The notes under the pieces are model-generated. The model was not told the origin of the DNA and did no database searches. It saw nothing but the letters and a program-made list of their open reading frames with translations. Below, piece by piece: positions 7,438-15,276 of a stretch of DNA of 46,150 bases. Each line of letters opens with the position of its first letter. Position 1 is the first letter of the stretch. Source of the stretch: Clostridiales bacterium (GTDB taxonomy: Bacteria; Bacillota; Clostridia; Lachnospirales; Lachnospiraceae); the NCBI GenBank assembly GCA_021202015.1, contig JAJQDV010000020.1, positions 1 through 46,150 on the forward strand, in the 5' to 3' direction. The translations under genes were made by a program, and so were the position numbers.

Positions 7438-7482
7438 GTGGGGGATATAAATAACGCCTTTTCTGGCAGAAAGAGGATGATG

Positions 7483-8973
7483 ATGGAAGTACGATACACT
7501 AATACCCGGGATGCTTCGGAGACGGTTTCCGCATCGCGGGCGATTCTGAATGGTCTGGCGGGCGGCGGCGGGCTTTATGTGCCTACGGTGATCCCGAAGC
7601 TGGATATCTCCGTCGAAGATTTGTCGAAAATGTCTTATCGCGAGATCGCGTATGAGGTGATGCGTCGTTTTCTGACAGATTTCACGGAGGAGGAGTTAAA
7701 GACCTGCATTGAGCGGGCCTACGATTCCAAGTTTGACACACGTAAGATCGCGCCTCTTGTGAAGGCGGACGGCGCGTATTATCTGGAACTTTTCCACGGC
7801 GCGACCATCGCGTTCAAGGATATGGCGCTTTCCATCCTGCCTCATCTGCTGATCACGGCTGCGCGGAAGAATCACGTCAAAAATGATATCGTGATCCTGA
7901 CGGCGACATCCGGAGACACCGGAAAGGCGGCGCTTGCGGGTTTTGCGGACGTGGAGGGCACGAAGATCATCGTGTTTTATCCGAAGAACGGGGTGAGCCC
8001 CATTCAGGAGAAGCAGATGGTCACGCAGAAGGGCGAAAACACTCTGGTCGTCGGGATTCACGGGAACTTTGACCAGGCGCAGACCGGTGTAAAACAGATG
8101 TTCTCCGATCCCGATTTGAAGAAAGACCTTGACGCGGCCGGCTATCAGTTTTCTTCCGCGAATTCGATCAACATCGGACGGCTCGTTCCGCAGATCGTGT
8201 ATTATGCCTACGCCTGTGCCCAGCTTTATGCAAATGGGGAGACCGGCGCAGATGAGAAGATCAACGTCGTGGTTCCTACCGGGAACTTCGGGAATATACT
8301 GGCGGCATTTTACGCTAAGAATATGGGTCTTCCCATAGAACGGCTGATCTGCGCGTCCAATAAGAACAAAGTGCTGTATGATTTTTTCTCCACCGGCGTC
8401 TATGACAGGAACAGAGAGTTTATGCTCACCTCCTCTCCGTCCATGGATATCCTGATCTCCAGCAATCTTGAGCGGCTGATCTATCGCATCGCGGGAGAGG
8501 ATGCCGGGGCGAACGCCGCACTCATGAGGCAGCTGGCTTCTTCCGGCAGATACGAGATCACGCCGCGGATGAGAGAACAGCTTGATGTGTTTTACGGCAA
8601 TTACGCAGATGAGGATGAGACGGCGGCGGAGATCCGCAGGCTTTATCAGGATGCCGGTTATGTCATCGATACGCATACGGCAGTTGCGTCCGCTGTCTAT
8701 CAGAAATATCTTGCCGAGACCGGCGATACGTTGAAGACAGTGATCGCATCGACGGCCAGCCCGTTTAAGTTTACCCGCAGTGTCATGAACGCCATTGATG
8801 AGCAGTATGACGTGATGTCTGATTTTGAGCTTGTTGACGCGCTGTCCTTCCTCGCGAAGGTGAAGGTGCCGCGCGCGATCGAGGAGATCCGGGAGGCAAG
8901 AGTGCTGCATGACACCGAGTGCGAGACGGACGAAATGGAATCGGTCGTTCGTGATTTCCTCGGCATCGGCTGA
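7483..8973 (+). CDS. thrC: Threonine synthase
   Basis: PLP-dependent lyase converting O-phosphohomoserine to threonine, the last step of threonine synthesis. The PLP lysine is Lys112 in AFKDMALS; TATSGDTGKAALAG and the VVPTGNFGN phosphate loop are classic. The length of 496 residues fits the longer ThrC type, with the N-terminal YTNTRD segment. Three consecutive ATGs occur at 7477, 7480 and 7483; the last gives the best distance from AAAGAGG (7470-7476). No hom, thrB or lysC gene is adjacent, so threonine genes are scattered. The downstream flank has a 31-base-period duplication. Confidence 0.95.
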   Translation: MEVRYTNTRDASETVSASRAILNGLAGGGGLYVPTVIPKLDISVEDLSKMSYREIAYEVMRRFLTDFTEEELKTCIERAYDSKFDTRKIAPLVKADGAYYLELFHGATIAFKDMALSILPHLLITAARKNHVKNDIVILTATSGDTGKAALAGFADVEGTKIIVFYPKNGVSPIQEKQMVTQKGENTLVVGIHGNFDQAQTGVKQMFSDPDLKKDLDAAGYQFSSANSINIGRLVPQIVYYAYACAQLYANGETGADEKINVVVPTGNFGNILAAFYAKNMGLPIERLICASNKNKVLYDFFSTGVYDRNREFMLTSSPSMDILISSNLERLIYRIAGEDAGANAALMRQLASSGRYEITPRMREQLDVFYGNYADEDETAAEIRRLYQDAGYVIDTHTAVASAVYQKYLAETGDTLKTVIASTASPFKFTRSVMNAIDEQYDVMSDFELVDALSFLAKVKVPRAIEEIREARVLHDTECETDEMESVVRDFLGIG

Positions 8974-9026
8974 GGCCGACGTGTTTCCGAAAGAATATTA
9001 TTGAGGCCGACGTTTTCCCGAAAGAT
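8971..9026 (+). repeat. Duplication at the thrC 3' end
   Basis: TGAGGCCGACGTGTTTCCGA, starting at the thrC stop codon (8971), is repeated from 9002 as TGAGGCCGACGTTTTCCCGA. The period is 31 bases and about 22 of 25 positions match, including the AAAGA that follows. It is one of several such duplications at gene ends in this window. Confidence 0.85.
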
Positions 9027-9064
9027 TTAAAATGAATTATGAAAGAAAAGGATTTTGAAACATT

Positions 9065-9721
9065 ATGAAAAAAGAAGAATTATACAAATATATAGACCAC
9101 ACCATATTAAAGGCGACGACTTCATGGGAAGATGTGAAAAAGGTATGCGACGAGGCGCTCGTGTTCCGTATGGCGTCCGTATGCATTCCGGGCTGCTATG
9201 TAAAAAAAGCCCGAAGCAGCTTCCCGACACTGAATATCAGCACGGTGGTCGGTTTTCCTCTCGGGAACTGCAGCACGGCTGCGAAGGTCGCGGAGGCGAG
9301 ACAGGCGCTCGAGGACGGCGCCAACGAGATCGATATGATGGTCAATCTCGGCATGGTCAGGGACAAGGAATTCAAGCAGGTGATCGCGGAGATCAAAGAG
9401 GTCCGCGAGGCAATCGGTAAGGTGGTACTGAAGGTGATCATTGAGACCTGCTACCTTGATGAGGAGGAGAAGTTCATGCTCTGCCGCTGCGTGACGAAGG
9501 CAAAGGCGGATTTCATTAAGACCTCCACCGGATTCGGCACCGCCGGCGCGAAGCTGGATGAAGTAAAGCTGATTCGCAGAACCGTTGATCCCGGCATAAA
9601 GGTCAAGGCTTCCGGCGGAATCCGCACAAAGGCGGATATGGAAGAGTTTATTTACGCGGGAGCGACCCGGGTCGGGACGAGCAAAGCGATTGAGATTTTA
9701 TCAAAAGAGGACGATGAATAG
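9065..9721 (+). CDS. deoC: Deoxyribose-phosphate aldolase
   Basis: Class I aldolase splitting 2-deoxyribose 5-phosphate into acetaldehyde and glyceraldehyde 3-phosphate in deoxynucleoside breakdown. Visible motifs: YIDHTILKA at the N-terminus, VVGFPLGN, the Schiff-base region VVLKVIIETCYL and KTSTGFGTAGAKLDEV with its catalytic lysine, then GGIRT. Length 218 is normal. AAAGGA is about 12 bases upstream of the ATG, slightly far. Its stop overlaps the start of cdd by one base, so the two form a nucleoside-salvage operon. Confidence 0.96.
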   Translation: MKKEELYKYIDHTILKATTSWEDVKKVCDEALVFRMASVCIPGCYVKKARSSFPTLNISTVVGFPLGNCSTAAKVAEARQALEDGANEIDMMVNLGMVRDKEFKQVIAEIKEVREAIGKVVLKVIIETCYLDEEEKFMLCRCVTKAKADFIKTSTGFGTAGAKLDEVKLIRRTVDPGIKVKASGGIRTKADMEEFIYAGATRVGTSKAIEILSKEDDE

Positions 9722-10122
9722 TGTCGGATTCGGATATCAAAAGACTCATCTCCGCCGCTGAGCAGGCAAAAACACACGCGTATGTTCCTTATTCCGGATT
9801 TCATGTCGGAGCGGCGCTGCTGTGTGCGGACGGCTCTGTATATACAGGCTGCAATATTGAAAACGCTTCCTATTCCGTTACAAACTGTGCGGAGAGGACG
9901 GCTCTGTTCAGGGCGGTTTCGGAGGGACACCGATCGTTTTCCGCGATCGCAGTGGTCAGCGACAGCGAGGAGAACACGCCTCCCTGCGGTGCCTGCCGCC
10001 AGGCGCTGGCCGAGTTCTGCGAGCCTGATTTTGTGATACTGATGTGCGGAGCCGATCTGAGATTTCAGCAGACAACACTCGGTGAATTACTGCCGTTTGC
10101 ATTTTCTCTTTTGCCGGTTTAA
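9721..10122 (+). CDS. cdd: Cytidine deaminase
   Basis: Zinc enzyme deaminating cytidine and deoxycytidine. The zinc and proton-shuttle motifs are CAERTALF (Cys plus catalytic Glu) and PCGACRQAL (two Cys), as in the homotetrameric three-cysteine type. The PYSGFHVGAALL strand and the NIENASY substrate loop are intact. 133 residues is the expected length. The start is a GTG that shares its first base with the deoC TAG stop, which implies translational coupling. Confidence 0.96.
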   Translation: MSDSDIKRLISAAEQAKTHAYVPYSGFHVGAALLCADGSVYTGCNIENASYSVTNCAERTALFRAVSEGHRSFSAIAVVSDSEENTPPCGACRQALAEFCEPDFVILMCGADLRFQQTTLGELLPFAFSLLPV

Positions 10123-10147
10123 TGAAAGCATATATGTCGCACTATGA

Positions 10148-10153
10148 TATAAT
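10148..10153 (+). promoter_or_regulatory. Possible -10 element upstream of pckA
   Basis: TATAAT in the context ATGATATAATACC, nearly the same as the -10 region of rpmE (19088-19093). No convincing -35 lies 16-18 bases upstream, so this is tentative. The leader to pckA would be about 105 bases. Confidence 0.35.
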
Positions 10154-10264
10154 ACCGTTCGTGGATTGAAGTAAATGTATCTGAAAATGTATTCTCGAAT
10201 TTCCTGTACCTGATTTTTTACAGAGGATTCTGAGTATACACATTTAAAAATAGGAGGAAAAAAC

Positions 10265-11989
10265 ATGTCAACAAAAGCTTTTTACCCGATCTCCGAGATC
10301 GGCGCCGGCAAAGTCGGTTTTTCCAAAACCAGAGCCATCATTGAGGGCGCTTTTTACGGAAACAATGTCGTGAAGGTGAACACGCTGAAAGAGGCTTACA
10401 ACCTCGCGAAAGAGTCTCCGGGCACGATCGTGACGGATATGCCGATCAAGGACGGAGAGACTTTCGGCCTTGAGAAGGATGCGAAGGTCCTGTTATTCAA
10501 TGACGGCGCCGTGACCGGACGTTACGCGGCGGCCCGCCGGATCAAGGGAGAACCGGGCGTGGACGCCGCAAAACTGGACAAAGTCGTGATGGACGCGGTC
10601 TATGAGACGCGCTGGAAGATTCTGTATCACGCGGAGTGCTTCATCGGCCTGGATCCGGAGTTTATGGTGAAGGCGCATCTCCTGATCCCGGAAGGAGAAG
10701 AGAATCTGCTCTACAACTGGATGCTGAACTTCCAGTATATGTCCGATGAGTATGTAAAAATGTATAAACGATCCAAACCCATCGCGGACGGCAAAGAGCC
10801 CGATATCTATATTTTCTCGGATCCGCAGTGGGCGCCTCACGAAGCGCCGGATGTGGATTACAGCTGTCTGAGTGATCCGCTGACGCTCTGTTATTTTGAC
10901 ACGAACCAGAACTGTGCCGCCATTCTCGGCATGAAATATTTCGGAGAGCATAAGAAGGGCACGCTGACCATGGCCTGGGCGCTGGCAAACCGCAACGGCT
11001 ATGCTTCCTGCCACGGCGGGCAGAAGGAATATTCCCTGGAGGGCGGGAAGAAATTCGTCGCCTCCGTATACGGTCTGTCCGGTTCCGGCAAATCCACCCT
11101 GACCCACGCGAAGCACGGCGGGAAATATGACGCGTTCGGCGGGATCAAGGTGCTTCACGACGACGCGTTTATTATCAACACGGATACCTGCGCGTCCATT
11201 GCGCTTGAGCCGACCTATTTTGATAAAACCGCCGACTATCCGACGGGCTGTCCGGACAATGAATATCTCCTGACCGCGCAGAACTGCTCGGCGACACTGG
11301 ATGAGAACGGCAAGATCCAGCTCGTGACCGAGGATATCCGCAACGGCAACGGCCGTGCGATCAAATCAAAGCTCTGGAGCCCGAACCGTGTGGATCGGAT
11401 CGATTCTCCGGTCAACGCTATTTTCTGGATCATGAAGGATCCGACCATTCCGCCTGTCGTAAAGTTAAAGGGTGCGGCGCTTGCTTCCGTTATGGGAGCC
11501 ACCCTCGCGACCAAGACTTCCACCGCTGAGCGTGTGGCGGCCGGAACCGATATGAACGCGCTTCGCATCGTTCCCTACGCGAACCCGTTCCGTACCTATC
11601 CGCTTGTCAACGATTATGAGAAGTTTAAGAAGCTGGTAGAGGAGAAGGACGTAGACTGTTATATCGTAAACACCGGTGATTTCATGGGCACGAAGTGCAA
11701 GCCCGCGGATACGCTCGGTATTCTGGAGACCATCGTTGAGGGCAGGGCGAAGTTTGAGCAGTGGGGACCGTTCACCGATATTGAGATCATGTATGACTGG
11801 TCCGGGAAGACCGCGGACTTTAAGCCGGATCTGGCTGACAAGGCTTATGTGGCCGCGCTTCAGTCCGCGATGCAGAATCGTGTGAACGCTGTGGAAGGTT
11901 TCGCTGTGGATAAGGAAGGCTATGACAGGCTTCCGGATGAGGCTCTGGACGCGTTAAAGAAGATTGTGGAACAGGCCGGTACCTTATAA
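10265..11989 (+). CDS. pckA: Phosphoenolpyruvate carboxykinase (ATP type)
   Basis: Interconverts oxaloacetate and phosphoenolpyruvate with ATP/ADP; in anaerobes it often runs in the carboxylating direction. The P-loop GLSGSGKS is at about residues 270-277, followed by the metal-binding HDDAF. YHAECFIG and the long C-terminal region (ALRIVPYANPFRTYPLVNDYEKF) complete the protein. At 574 residues it is somewhat longer than the roughly 540 of E. coli, and it belongs to a divergent clostridial branch. AGGAGG is at 10253-10258. The gene appears monocistronic, followed by the 6S RNA unit. Confidence 0.9.
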   Translation: MSTKAFYPISEIGAGKVGFSKTRAIIEGAFYGNNVVKVNTLKEAYNLAKESPGTIVTDMPIKDGETFGLEKDAKVLLFNDGAVTGRYAAARRIKGEPGVDAAKLDKVVMDAVYETRWKILYHAECFIGLDPEFMVKAHLLIPEGEENLLYNWMLNFQYMSDEYVKMYKRSKPIADGKEPDIYIFSDPQWAPHEAPDVDYSCLSDPLTLCYFDTNQNCAAILGMKYFGEHKKGTLTMAWALANRNGYASCHGGQKEYSLEGGKKFVASVYGLSGSGKSTLTHAKHGGKYDAFGGIKVLHDDAFIINTDTCASIALEPTYFDKTADYPTGCPDNEYLLTAQNCSATLDENGKIQLVTEDIRNGNGRAIKSKLWSPNRVDRIDSPVNAIFWIMKDPTIPPVVKLKGAALASVMGATLATKTSTAERVAAGTDMNALRIVPYANPFRTYPLVNDYEKFKKLVEEKDVDCYIVNTGDFMGTKCKPADTLGILETIVEGRAKFEQWGPFTDIEIMYDWSGKTADFKPDLADKAYVAALQSAMQNRVNAVEGFAVDKEGYDRLPDEALDALKKIVEQAGTL

Positions 11990-12032
11990 GATATTTTTGG
12001 TAATTTTGTAAAATATTAATCGTATTCTGCTA

Positions 12033-12061
12033 TTGTATTTGTGCACATAGTGGGATATAAT
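12033..12061 (+). promoter_or_regulatory. Sigma-A promoter of the 6S RNA unit
   Basis: TTGTAT (12033-12038) and TATAAT (12056-12061) are separated by 17 bases, so transcription should begin around 12068. This is one of the best promoter matches in the window. Confidence 0.75.
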
Positions 12062-12067
12062 AACATC

Positions 12068-12260
12068 AGAACAGATCATTCGAGACGGATGAAGCGGTTC
12101 CTGGGGTGTTCGAGAGCCTTGCTATTTTGAACCTACATTTACGTTCATGGGACTCCTATATCGTATGTCGGATGTCAGGCCTCCGTTTTGTCAGTGGAAG
12201 GCAGAAGGCATACTGCGGACACCCACCTGGCTTTTCAGCTAGGCGTCAAAACTGCGGGTA
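12068..12260 (+). ncRNA. ssrS: 6S RNA
   Basis: 6S RNA binds the housekeeping RNA polymerase by imitating an open promoter. The stretch CCTGGGGTGTTCG (from about 12101) can pair with CGGACACCC plus flanks (from about 12214), enclosing a large central region. This includes TTTTGAACCTACATT and GGGACTCC, which I recognise from Clostridia 6S RNAs. It has its own strong promoter and no conserved reading frame. The boundaries are estimated: the paired core ends near 12260, while transcription probably continues to the terminator at 12374-12407, giving a transcript of about 340 bases. That is long for 6S RNA. Confidence 0.7.
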
Positions 12261-12373
12261 CGGCACTCTGGGAACTGCAAAAGACAATTTATTGCAGGAT
12301 ACTTTCGACAAAATGTAATGAGTCTACAAAGGACAGCTTATTACAAATGAGAAATCATGCAATACTAAGGATA

Positions 12374-12407
12374 AGAGAAGCTGCTATCAGCAGCTTCTCT
12401 TTTTTTC
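12374..12407 (+). terminator. Rho-independent terminator of the 6S RNA unit
   Basis: A perfect 12-base stem AGAGAAGCTGCT / AGCAGCTTCTCT with loop ATC, followed by a run of seven T (12401-12407). Confidence 0.93.
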
Positions 12408-12500
12408 GCAGGGGCGCGAGAGGAAATGTATAAGCGGGAGCGTACGAGCGGACGAAAACGGCGAAAAAGAAGAAATTGTCCGTATGCCGGAAGAATTCCA

Positions 12501-12529
12501 ACGGACAAAAACAGGAATTTGACACTACC
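12501..12529 (+). repeat. 29-bp leader repeat, copy B (upstream of the SpoIID-like gene)
   Basis: Matches 1160-1188 at 28 of 29 positions. It is preceded by a looser partial copy (12440-12475, GCGGACGAAAACGG...ATTGTCCG) that can also form a CGGAC/GTCCG stem. It ends just before the AAGGAGAGGAGG ribosome site of the following gene. Confidence 0.7.
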
Positions 12530-12546
12530 TTATAAGGAGAGGAGGC

Positions 12547-14175
12547 GTGCGTTTGAGATACAGATTGAAATTCATGATTCTGATTTTTGCCTGCCTTTTC
12601 CTGGTCGCGGAGATTCGTTTTCTTGCTCAGGAAAATGACAGGTTCGTCGGAACCGTCTCGGATGATTCTCTGATTTTGTCAGAAAATCCGGAGACAGAGG
12701 ATTCGCCAGAGAATTTTTCGACAGAGGATTCTTCTGCCGGGATCGTGGTTCCTGAGACGGTTCGGGTGCTGATCACCCAGGATAATAATCAGTCGGTCTA
12801 CAGGGAGGATGCGATCCTGATGGGAAGCTCCGCATTGCATATAACCGGCGCCGACGCGGTCTTTGAGGCAAACGCGAATGAGACCGTCGACTGTAAGGAA
12901 CTGATGGATCTGTGGCAGGCGGAAGAGATCCGGATCGAGCCGGAGGAAGGCGGAAGAGTCTGTGTTTCGAACGCGGAGGGGAGCGCTGTATCCTCTTACT
13001 ATTGCGGGGCGTTCTGTCTTTATAGAAATGAGAACGGGATATGGATCGTAAATGAGATCGGACTGGAGGACTATCTCTGCGGTGTGGTGCCGGGTGAGAT
13101 GCCGGAGCGTTTTGAAGAAGAAGCGCTGAAAGCGCAGGCGATCTGCGCCCGGACCTATGTCTGTCTTCAGATGGCAGCGGGAAATTACATGGAGTATCTG
13201 GCGGATGTTGATGATACGACAGACTGTCAGGTCTATCTCCCGTCCGATGAGAATGAGAAAACGACGCAGGCGGTGAAAGACACGACGGGAGATGTGCTGG
13301 TCTTTCAGGGATCGCTTGCCCCGGTTTATTATTTTTCCACTTCCTGCGGATATACCTCCGGGTTGGAGGTCTGGCAGGGGGAGAGTCCGGATTATTTACA
13401 TACAGTTTCTCTGCTGACGGAGGAACCGGATATGGGATCACAGGGAACTACAGATGCAGAATCTGCCAACCCGGATTCACAGGAAGCTGCCGGCGCAGAA
13501 TCAGCCAATCCGGATTCACAGGAAATCGCCGGTGCAGAATCGACCAATGCTGAATTTCAGGTAGATGCTGGTTCGAATGCATCCGGCTCGGAATCAATCG
13601 ATTTTGACAGTTTTCTCCGGAATACCGAAGTCGCCGCGTATGATTCGGACAGCCGATATTTCCGATGGCAGGCAATTTTGTCCATGTCGTCCCGGGAAGA
13701 GGCAGTAAAACAGGCGGTCAAAGAAGAATTCGAACAGGGCTCCGGGAAGGTCTCAGTAACGGATCTGTCCGGCGCGTCGATTTCCGATGTTGACAGCCTC
13801 GGAGAGTATGTGAGCATGTCTGTTGAACAGCGAAACCCGGCGGGGATGGTCACGGATCTTCGGATAAGGTTTTCAAACGGTACGGTAAGCATTACCCATG
13901 AAAACGCGATTCGTACCATTCTCGGAACAGCCATGACCTCACTTACGGATAAAAATTCGGAATCGGTTTATACTTTGAATATGCTGCCGAGCGCCGCGTT
14001 CTCGGTCGACTGCCTCGAAGACGGAACCTGCAGGATTTTCGGAGGCGGACTCGGACACGGAATCGGTATGAGCCAGTACGGGGCGGACGGCATGGCGAAG
14101 GCCGGAAAAAGCTGTGAGGAGATCCTGGAGACGTTTTTCCCGGGAACCGTGATCATAAATGTTCCTTCATCCTGA
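12547..14175 (+). CDS. SpoIID/LytB-domain cell-wall protein
   Basis: Membrane-anchored extracytoplasmic protein with a single N-terminal transmembrane helix (about residues 8-27). The SpoIID core starts near residue 174 with LEDYLCGVVPGEMPERFEEEALKAQA and ends with GHGIGMSQYGADGMAKAGKS. SpoIID itself is a lytic transglycosylase needed for engulfment during sporulation. This protein is longer (542 residues) and has a low-complexity insert of three related 14-residue units (GAESANPDSQE type, about 300-340) in the middle of the domain. It may be a vegetative LytB-like relative or SpoIID; no SpoIIQ or spo operon is adjacent. Starts at GTG 12547 and TTG 12553 are both possible after the purine-rich site. 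Confidence 0.85.
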   Translation: MRLRYRLKFMILIFACLFLVAEIRFLAQENDRFVGTVSDDSLILSENPETEDSPENFSTEDSSAGIVVPETVRVLITQDNNQSVYREDAILMGSSALHITGADAVFEANANETVDCKELMDLWQAEEIRIEPEEGGRVCVSNAEGSAVSSYYCGAFCLYRNENGIWIVNEIGLEDYLCGVVPGEMPERFEEEALKAQAICARTYVCLQMAAGNYMEYLADVDDTTDCQVYLPSDENEKTTQAVKDTTGDVLVFQGSLAPVYYFSTSCGYTSGLEVWQGESPDYLHTVSLLTEEPDMGSQGTTDAESANPDSQEAAGAESANPDSQEIAGAESTNAEFQVDAGSNASGSESIDFDSFLRNTEVAAYDSDSRYFRWQAILSMSSREEAVKQAVKEEFEQGSGKVSVTDLSGASISDVDSLGEYVSMSVEQRNPAGMVTDLRIRFSNGTVSITHENAIRTILGTAMTSLTDKNSESVYTLNMLPSAAFSVDCLEDGTCRIFGGGLGHGIGMSQYGADGMAKAGKSCEEILETFFPGTVIINVPSS

Positions 14176-14196
14176 TTTGTTGTCTGAGTATACAAA

Positions 14197-14263
14197 GAAA
14201 AGTCCCATCGCGATTTTAAATGGACTATTCTTCGTAACTGTGAAGGTGCTGAACAGTTACGAA
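14197..14263 (-). repeat. Structured intergenic repeat element, inverted partial copy 2
   Basis: GAAAAGTCCCATCGCG...TTTTAAATGGAC...TTCGTAACTGTGAAGGTGCTGAACAGTTACGAA (read with short gaps) is the reverse complement of 1-72, with a 5-base deletion and a few substitutions. The right part, CGTAACTG...CAGTTACG, forms a hairpin. It lies between the SpoIID-like gene and the YihY gene. Confidence 0.85.
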
Positions 14264-14268
14264 TTTGC

Positions 14269-14297
14269 TTGTCATTTACACAATAAAATGATATTCT
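14269..14297 (+). promoter_or_regulatory. Candidate promoter of the YihY-family gene
   Basis: TTGTCA (14269-14274) and TATTCT (14292-14297) with a 17-base spacer, starting right after the repeat element at 14197-14263. The leader to the gene is about 80 bases. Confidence 0.4.
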
Positions 14298-14382
14298 CAC
14301 ACAGTACACGTCATTTTGTAATGTAAAGAGCTGGCACAAGTTTTTTTGACAATTCACGTCGATTTGATCGGAGAGTACGGAT

Positions 14383-15276
14383 TTGAAACAGAGCATACAG
14401 ATCATCATGAAGAAAATAAAAGAGGATCATATCGGCGCCTACGCGGCTCAGTCGGCCATGTTTCTTATCATGTCCATCATTCCGTTCCTGCTGGTTCTGA
14501 TCTCCTTTATCCGGTTTACGCCAGTTTCGGAGGCACTGATCCTGACCGGCATCGATCTGATCAGTCCCGGATACGTATCCTCCACCGTGATCACGATCGT
14601 AGACGAGGTATACCATAATACGGGCGGAATCCTCATTGTATCACTGATTTTTGCCGTCTATTCCGCGGCGAAAACGATACAGAGCCTGCGTTACGGCCTG
14701 AACAGAGTCTATGAGATCGAAGAGACCAGAAACTGGTTTTCGCTCCGTCTGCGCGCCATGGCGGAGACCTTTGCGCTGATTCTTGCGGTGCTGCTCCTGA
14801 TGGTTCTGCTGATGTTCGGCCAGTCCATTCAGGATATGCTGGTCGAGTATGCGCCCTTTGTGGCAGTTGTAACCGCGTGGGTATTAAAGCTGCGCCCGCT
14901 GATCCTGTTTTTTGTACTGACCGTGATCTTTGCCGGAATTTACAAGGAGATCCCGAACCGGAAGGCTTCCTTCCGCAGCCAGATCGTCGGCGCGTTCGGA
15001 TGTTCGGCGGCGTGGTATGTATTCACGTTCGGAGTTTCCATCTATATCAATTATTTCAACGGATTTTCCTTTTACGGGAGCATGACGTCCATTGTACTTC
15101 TCATGTTCTGGCTTTACTTTGCCATGTATATTTTCCTGGTCTGCGGCGCGATCAATTCCTCGTTTGAGGTGATCCTCGATGAATTAAAGGTGGAGTTTCA
15201 GAGCAGGAGGCGGGAGAAGAAGGGCGCAGCGCTTCCGAAAAACAATGGTTCTGAGAATGGAAATGCGAATGATTAA
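14383..15276 (+). CDS. YihY/UPF0761 family membrane protein
   Basis: Polytopic inner-membrane protein of the YihY/BrkB family (once called ribonuclease BN, a misassignment). About six hydrophobic segments are seen, starting with AAQSAMFLIMSIIPFLLVLISF and including VVTAWVLKLRPLILFFVLTVIFAGIYKEIPN, a typical family stretch. The C-terminus is charged (QSRRREKKG). The function is unsettled; some members act in export or envelope processes. The start is a TTG with GGAGAG (14370-14375) at good distance; the next ATG at 14407 lacks a ribosome site. Its last four bases overlap the convergent LysR gene. Confidence 0.87.
   Translation: MKQSIQIIMKKIKEDHIGAYAAQSAMFLIMSIIPFLLVLISFIRFTPVSEALILTGIDLISPGYVSSTVITIVDEVYHNTGGILIVSLIFAVYSAAKTIQSLRYGLNRVYEIEETRNWFSLRLRAMAETFALILAVLLLMVLLMFGQSIQDMLVEYAPFVAVVTAWVLKLRPLILFFVLTVIFAGIYKEIPNRKASFRSQIVGAFGCSAAWYVFTFGVSIYINYFNGFSFYGSMTSIVLLMFWLYFAMYIFLVCGAINSSFEVILDELKVEFQSRRREKKGAALPKNNGSENGNAND

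Noticed and set aside
7245..7482. T-box or other amino-acid riboswitch before thrC
   Set aside because: No AGGGTGG antiterminator sequence, no specifier-like stem and no leader terminator could be found.
12519..12535. TTTGACA in the 29-bp leader repeat as a -35 element
   Set aside because: No -10 sequence at a suitable distance follows in either copy.
12106..12638. Short open frames of 70-81 codons across the 6S RNA and its flank
   Set aside because: They lie across the structured RNA and its terminator and have no ribosome sites or similarity to known proteins.
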